64,000 bases of DNA from CAZRXG01 sp964603985 (GTDB lineage Bacteria > Chloroflexota > Anaerolineae > Aggregatilineales > UBA3940). Under the pieces are notes generated by a model, which was given only the letters and a program-made list of their open reading frames with translations, was not told the origin of the DNA and searched no databases. The DNA is taken from NCBI GenBank assembly GCA_964603985.1, contig CAZRXG010000009.1:55308-119307 (forward strand), read 5' to 3'. Of this stretch, positions 60,315 to 64,000 are shown in pieces. The stretch's first letter is position 1, and the number at the start of each line of letters is the position of its first letter. The position numbers were made by a program, and so were the translations under genes.

Positions 60315-61472
60315 TTGAGCCGAGGAAGGAATATACTCATCGCGCTGGTTGCCCTGGCGGGGATAATGGCCGGTTGCAGCCTCCCCGGCGGTGGAGCGAC
60401 CGTTCAGGAGCCTTCCGCTAAGCCGACCATCGCGATCGATTCCCCGCCCAGTGGCACCGACGCCACCGTAGGCGAGGTCTTCTCTGTACAGTCGACAGCC
60501 AAAGATGACCTGGGGGTTGCTCGTATCGATCTACAGGTCGACGGCAAATTGATACAGAGCGACACCACCCCAAATCCTGACGGGCAGACATCCTTTGCAC
60601 TGGTTCAAAACTGGACTCCCGAAAGCTCGGGTCTGCACGTCGTCACGGTGATCGCCTACCGTGCCGATGGGACGGCCAGCGAACCAGCCAGCATCACAGT
60701 CAACGTCATTGACCCGGACGCCGCCATGGAAACCACTTCAACGGAAGAGTCCGCCGGCACCTCGGAAGAAGCTGCCACCAACTGCCTGGTGCGCGCCACC
60801 ATCGACCTGAACGTCCGCGCCGGGCCGAGCGTCGACTACGTGGTTATCGGCCTGTTGGGCACCGACAAAACGGCTCCGGTGATCGGGCGAAACAAGGATG
60901 AAACCTGGTGGCAGGTCACGTATCCCTCCGCGCCGGACGGCAGCGGGTGGGTTTCGGGCGAGTATCTCACCCTGGAGGGCGAATGCGACGACGTGCCGCT
61001 TGGCTCTTACGTGCCACCGCCGACAACCGGGCAGAAACCAACACCTGCAACGGCCCCGACCGGGACAGCATCGCCGGAAGGGACACCTGAATCGTCGCTG
61101 CCCGACCTGATTGTCTCTGCCATCGACATGCCAGGCGGCTTTCACCTGCCTGTCGATGGCAGTGGCACGACCGTCACGGTCAACGTCACGGTCGCCAATA
61201 TCGGCAGCGAGCCGACAGGCGCGTTTGACATCGTGCTCTTCCCCACAGGGCGTGGGGGGCCAGGGGGGCAGGTCAAGGTGGGGACCGTCGCACTGCTGCC
61301 ACCCGGCGAATCCATCCAGTTATCTGTGGAATACACCTACGTTGACGACGGCACGTTTGTGGTCGAGGCCGAAGTAGACCCAGACAACGTAATTGAAGAG
61401 GGCGACGAAGGGAACAATATCCGGACATTTGTCGTGACCGTCATCCTGCCGACGGCCACGCCGAAAAACTAG
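60315..61472 (+). CDS. Lipoprotein with Big-like, SH3b and CARDB-like domains
   Basis: A 385-residue exported protein. The best start is TTG 60315 (AAGGAAG 6 bp upstream), which gives LSRGRNILIALVALAGIMAGCS with lipobox IMAGC. The frame is open far upstream, but that region is antisense to the LysM gene, and a TAGAAT -10-like box at 60265 would exclude the ATG at 60273. Domains: Ig-like (about 35-130, IDSPPSGTDATVGEVFSVQS), SH3b (about 155-220, IDLNVRAGPSVDYVVIGLLG), Pro/Thr linker, and CARDB-like (about 262-375, VNVTVANIGSEPTGAFDIVL). It probably binds wall or surface polymers. Confidence 0.85.
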   Translation: MSRGRNILIALVALAGIMAGCSLPGGGATVQEPSAKPTIAIDSPPSGTDATVGEVFSVQSTAKDDLGVARIDLQVDGKLIQSDTTPNPDGQTSFALVQNWTPESSGLHVVTVIAYRADGTASEPASITVNVIDPDAAMETTSTEESAGTSEEAATNCLVRATIDLNVRAGPSVDYVVIGLLGTDKTAPVIGRNKDETWWQVTYPSAPDGSGWVSGEYLTLEGECDDVPLGSYVPPPTTGQKPTPATAPTGTASPEGTPESSLPDLIVSAIDMPGGFHLPVDGSGTTVTVNVTVANIGSEPTGAFDIVLFPTGRGGPGGQVKVGTVALLPPGESIQLSVEYTYVDDGTFVVEAEVDPDNVIEEGDEGNNIRTFVVTVILPTATPKN

Positions 61473-61473
61473 A

Positions 61474-63192
61474 ATGACACGGGCGGGTAAGCCCAAGGGG
61501 GGACAGGTGGATGCTGGGGGGACACAGGGCGAAGCCGTTGACTTCGTCGTGATCGGCTCCGGATTTGGCGGCAGCGTCTCGGCGATGCGCCTGACAGAGA
61601 AAGGCTACACGGTCCTCGTCCTGGAGCGTGGAAAGCGCTTCCGTGACGAGGACTTTGCCCGTACCGACTGGAACATACGCAAGCTGCTGTGGGTCCCGGC
61701 GCTGCGGTGCTTCGGCATCTGGCAGTGGACGCTGCTTGAAGGCGGGATGATACAGCACGGCAGCGGGGTCGGCGGGGGGAGCCTGGTTTACGCCAACGTC
61801 CTGCTGGAGCCGGATGAGGGGCTGTACGACGCGCCCATGTGGCGCGACCTGGGCGACTGGGAAGCCGCCCTGCGCCCGCACTACGAGACCGCCAAGCGCA
61901 TGCTGGGGGTGACGACCAATCCGCGCTCGTGGCCTGCCGACGACGCGCTTGAGGCGGTCGCGGATGCGCTTGGGATGGGCCACACCTTCCACCCCACCGA
62001 GGTGGGCGTCTTCTTCCACGAGGACGGCGAGGATGGGGAACCGGTCCCCGATCCTTACTTCGGCGGGGAGGGGCCTGAGCGCAGGGGCTGCATCCACTGC
62101 GGCGGGTGCATGGTCGGGTGCCGCTACAACGCCAAGAATACGCTGGTCAAGAACTACCTGTACTTTGCGGAAAAGTGGGGGGCGCAGATACGGGCCGAAG
62201 CGCAGGTGGCAAACATCCGGCCACTGCCCGACGGTCAGCCCGACGGCGCGCGCTACGAAGTCGCCTACCGCCAGACGACAGCCTGGCCGGTCAGACCGGC
62301 TCGACGGGTGCGGGCGCGGAACGTGGTCGTATCGGCGGGGGCGCTGGGCACGGCGAAACTTCTGCTGCACTGCCGCGACGTGGCCGGGACTCTGCCCGCT
62401 CTCTCGCCGCGACTGGGTCACATGGTACGGACGAACAGTGAAGCGCTGACGGCCATCACCAACCGGCGGCGGGAGCCTGACTATTCTGAGGGCATCACCA
62501 TTACCTCAATCTTCCAGGCCGACGACGTGACGCACATCGAGCCAGTGCGGCTGCCACACGGGTCGTCGTTCCTGCGGTTGATGCTGGCGGCCCCGTTGAT
62601 CGAGGGTGGAGACAACATCCCCGCCCGCGTGCTGAGGGCGATAGGGCAGATCGTGCGCCACCCGCTTGACTTCCTCAGCCTCAAGCTCTCCGGTCGTTGG
62701 GCACAGCGCAGCACGGTGCTGCTGATCATGCAGACCGAAGAAAGCCTGATGCGGCTGCGGCTGGGCAGGAACCTGTTCACACTATTCCGGCTGGGGCTGA
62801 TCTCCGAGCGCGACGAGGAGCATCCCGTCAAGGCCGTCATAGAGATGGGGCACCGGGTGACGCGCATGTTTGCCGAGAAGATCGGTGGCATCGCGGTGGG
62901 GATGATCAACGAGAGCCTGTTCAACATCCCATCGACGGCACACATTATGGGCGGCGTGTCCTTCGGGCGGGACGCGGACGAGGGTGTGATCGACGTAAAC
63001 TGCCAGGTTTTCAACTATCCGGGTCTGTACGTGGTTGATGGATCGATCATACCGGCCAACCCAGGCGTCAACCCCAGCCTGACGATCACCGCGCTGGCCG
63101 AATACGCGATGAGCTGCATCCCTCCCAAGGATGAGCAGCCGCCTCGCGAGCCGCCGGGCATGGCGTCGGATGGGACCTCAGCCGTGACTTAA
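61474..63192 (+). CDS. GMC-type FAD-dependent oxidoreductase (cholesterol oxidase-like)
   Basis: A 572-residue flavoprotein. FAD motif FVVIGSGFGGSVSAMRLTEK (about 25-44) is followed by LVLERGKRF, the GSGVGGGSLVYANVLLEP block (about 92-109) and a Cys cluster GCIHCGGCMVGCRYNAKNTL (about 196-215). NVVSAGALGTAKLLLHC-like sequence is near 285, and the C-terminal YVVDGSIIPANPGVNPSLTI (about 515-535) completes the FAD fold. The Cys cluster (CxxCxxCxxxC) is typical of bacterial members of this group and may bind Fe-S. ATG 61474 begins 1 bp after the preceding stop. Substrate unknown; a sterol or alcohol is possible. Confidence 0.88.
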   Translation: MTRAGKPKGGQVDAGGTQGEAVDFVVIGSGFGGSVSAMRLTEKGYTVLVLERGKRFRDEDFARTDWNIRKLLWVPALRCFGIWQWTLLEGGMIQHGSGVGGGSLVYANVLLEPDEGLYDAPMWRDLGDWEAALRPHYETAKRMLGVTTNPRSWPADDALEAVADALGMGHTFHPTEVGVFFHEDGEDGEPVPDPYFGGEGPERRGCIHCGGCMVGCRYNAKNTLVKNYLYFAEKWGAQIRAEAQVANIRPLPDGQPDGARYEVAYRQTTAWPVRPARRVRARNVVVSAGALGTAKLLLHCRDVAGTLPALSPRLGHMVRTNSEALTAITNRRREPDYSEGITITSIFQADDVTHIEPVRLPHGSSFLRLMLAAPLIEGGDNIPARVLRAIGQIVRHPLDFLSLKLSGRWAQRSTVLLIMQTEESLMRLRLGRNLFTLFRLGLISERDEEHPVKAVIEMGHRVTRMFAEKIGGIAVGMINESLFNIPSTAHIMGGVSFGRDADEGVIDVNCQVFNYPGLYVVDGSIIPANPGVNPSLTITALAEYAMSCIPPKDEQPPREPPGMASDGTSAVT

Positions 63193-63193
63193 T

Positions 63194-64000
63194 ATGGACA
63201 CCCCCGCGCCCCGTGCCCCCAACCTGACACCGGACGATCTGATCGCCCTGTGTGAACGGACCTTCCCGGAGCGGGCTAACCAGCAGCTTGAGGCAATGAT
63301 GCCGATCAACAGCCGCCAGCACGAGGTGGTCGCCTTCCAGCTCGCGTGGCAGACGGCGGAAGGGAAGCGCAGCCAGGCGCTGATCGCACGGCGCTACATC
63401 AGCACGATAAGCTGGTGGCGGCCAGATGACCGGGGCAAGGCCCAACGCGAGGCAACGGTTTCGCGCTGGCTGCACGGGCAGAACTTCCCCGTTCCGGCGG
63501 TTTACGCGCGTGAGATCGGGGTGCTGGGCGATGTCGTTCTGTTCGCCTTTCTGACCGGTCACGATTGGACAGTTTACAGGCGGCCCTTCGGGGAAGTGGT
63601 GCGTCCGCTCGCCCAGGATTTCGCCCGGCTGCTGGTGCGGCTGCACAGCCTGGTACCACCGGAGGCGGTTCGCAGTGTGGTGCCGGAGGTGACCCTGCCT
63701 ACAGCCTTAGCCAATCTGGCGGCGCTGGCACAGCGCATCGAGCAGCCGGAGCTTGGCGAGGCGGTCGAGCGCGTCATGCTACTCGCCTACGACATGCCGG
63801 AGGCAGATCCGGTTCTGCTACACGGGGATTACCATTTCTCAAATGCGCTGCTCTACGAGGGGCGGATTGGCGGGATCGTCGATTGGGAGTACTGCGCGCT
63901 GGGCGATCCGCGTTGGGATGTTGCCAATGCGTACATGCAACTGGTTGACTTTGACGCTGCCGACGCGGCTGAGACGTTCCTGGCAACCTATCTGCATGAC
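63194..64000 (+). CDS. APH-family phosphotransferase (3' truncated by window)
   Basis: At least 269 residues. Starts at ATG 63194, one base after the GMC stop. The kinase C-lobe is recognisable: LLHGDYHFSNALLYEGRIGG has the catalytic HGDxxxxN (about 209-216), and IVDWEYCALGDPRWDVANAY carries the metal-binding Asp of the DxD/DWE motif. An N-lobe Lys candidate lies in ALIARRYISTISWW. The family includes aminoglycoside, choline, homoserine and macrolide kinases. Here the closest look is to the phosphotransferase-enzyme group of unknown substrate. The C-terminus is outside the window. Confidence 0.85.
   Translation, partial: MDTPAPRAPNLTPDDLIALCERTFPERANQQLEAMMPINSRQHEVVAFQLAWQTAEGKRSQALIARRYISTISWWRPDDRGKAQREATVSRWLHGQNFPVPAVYAREIGVLGDVVLFAFLTGHDWTVYRRPFGEVVRPLAQDFARLLVRLHSLVPPEAVRSVVPEVTLPTALANLAALAQRIEQPELGEAVERVMLLAYDMPEADPVLLHGDYHFSNALLYEGRIGGIVDWEYCALGDPRWDVANAYMQLVDFDAADAAETFLATYLHD

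Overview
The window is GC-rich bacterial chromosomal DNA. It most resembles a Chloroflexota (Anaerolineae-like) genome: lysine is made by the LysW carrier-protein route, a tryptophan T-box is present, several lipoproteins have Thr/Pro-rich linkers, and one giant permease/USP/DUF389 fusion occurs. The phylum is inferred from gene content and style; no rRNA is present to confirm it.

Layout. 1-683 is the 3' end of carB. 702-10320 is a ten-gene minus-strand operon for lysine from 2-oxoglutarate (lysW-X-Y-Z-J-K, homocitrate synthase, lysT, lysU, homoisocitrate dehydrogenase). It is preceded by a consensus promoter and two tandem lysine-rich leader peptides, each followed by an intrinsic terminator, which reads as a double transcription attenuator. 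10361-17416 is a complete minus-strand trp operon (trpEGDCFBA) controlled by a T-box with a TGG specifier. tRNA-Lys(TTT) and dnaN follow. 19-28.6 kb holds the permease fusion, a methyltransferase, a TPR protein, a phosphatase, an AIR-synthase-like protein, a slipin and a secreted protein. 28.6-30.3 kb encodes an acyl-CoA mutase whose two substrate-pocket residues fit isobutyryl-CoA rather than methylmalonyl-CoA.

31.6-32.5 kb is non-coding, with a perfect sigma70-type promoter, interspersed palindromes, a duplicated 18-mer and three consecutive perfect hairpins. 34.5-44.7 kb looks like an acquired island of acyl-CoA metabolism: an ADP-forming acyl-CoA synthetase, a 3-hydroxyacyl-CoA dehydrogenase/enoyl-CoA hydratase, a thiolase, a MoaF-like protein and an SDR. 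It carries gene debris (half a thiolase, the tail of an AMP-forming ligase, a dead IS3 transposase, and a selD relic with an in-frame TGA at the usual Sec/Cys position).

44.7-64 kb carries a metallophosphoesterase, an ECF cobalt/nickel importer operon interrupted by two AT-rich small genes, a CysQ-like phosphatase, a class A penicillin-binding protein, an MFS transporter, a cation-diffusion facilitator with three tandem C-terminal dimer domains, a beta-hydroxyacid dehydrogenase, two envelope proteins (LysM; SH3/CARDB lipoprotein), a GMC-type oxidoreductase and a truncated APH-family kinase.

The most striking feature is regulatory. Two neighbouring amino-acid operons use two different RNA mechanisms: uncharged-tRNA sensing for Trp, and ribosome stalling on Lys codons in duplicate for Lys.
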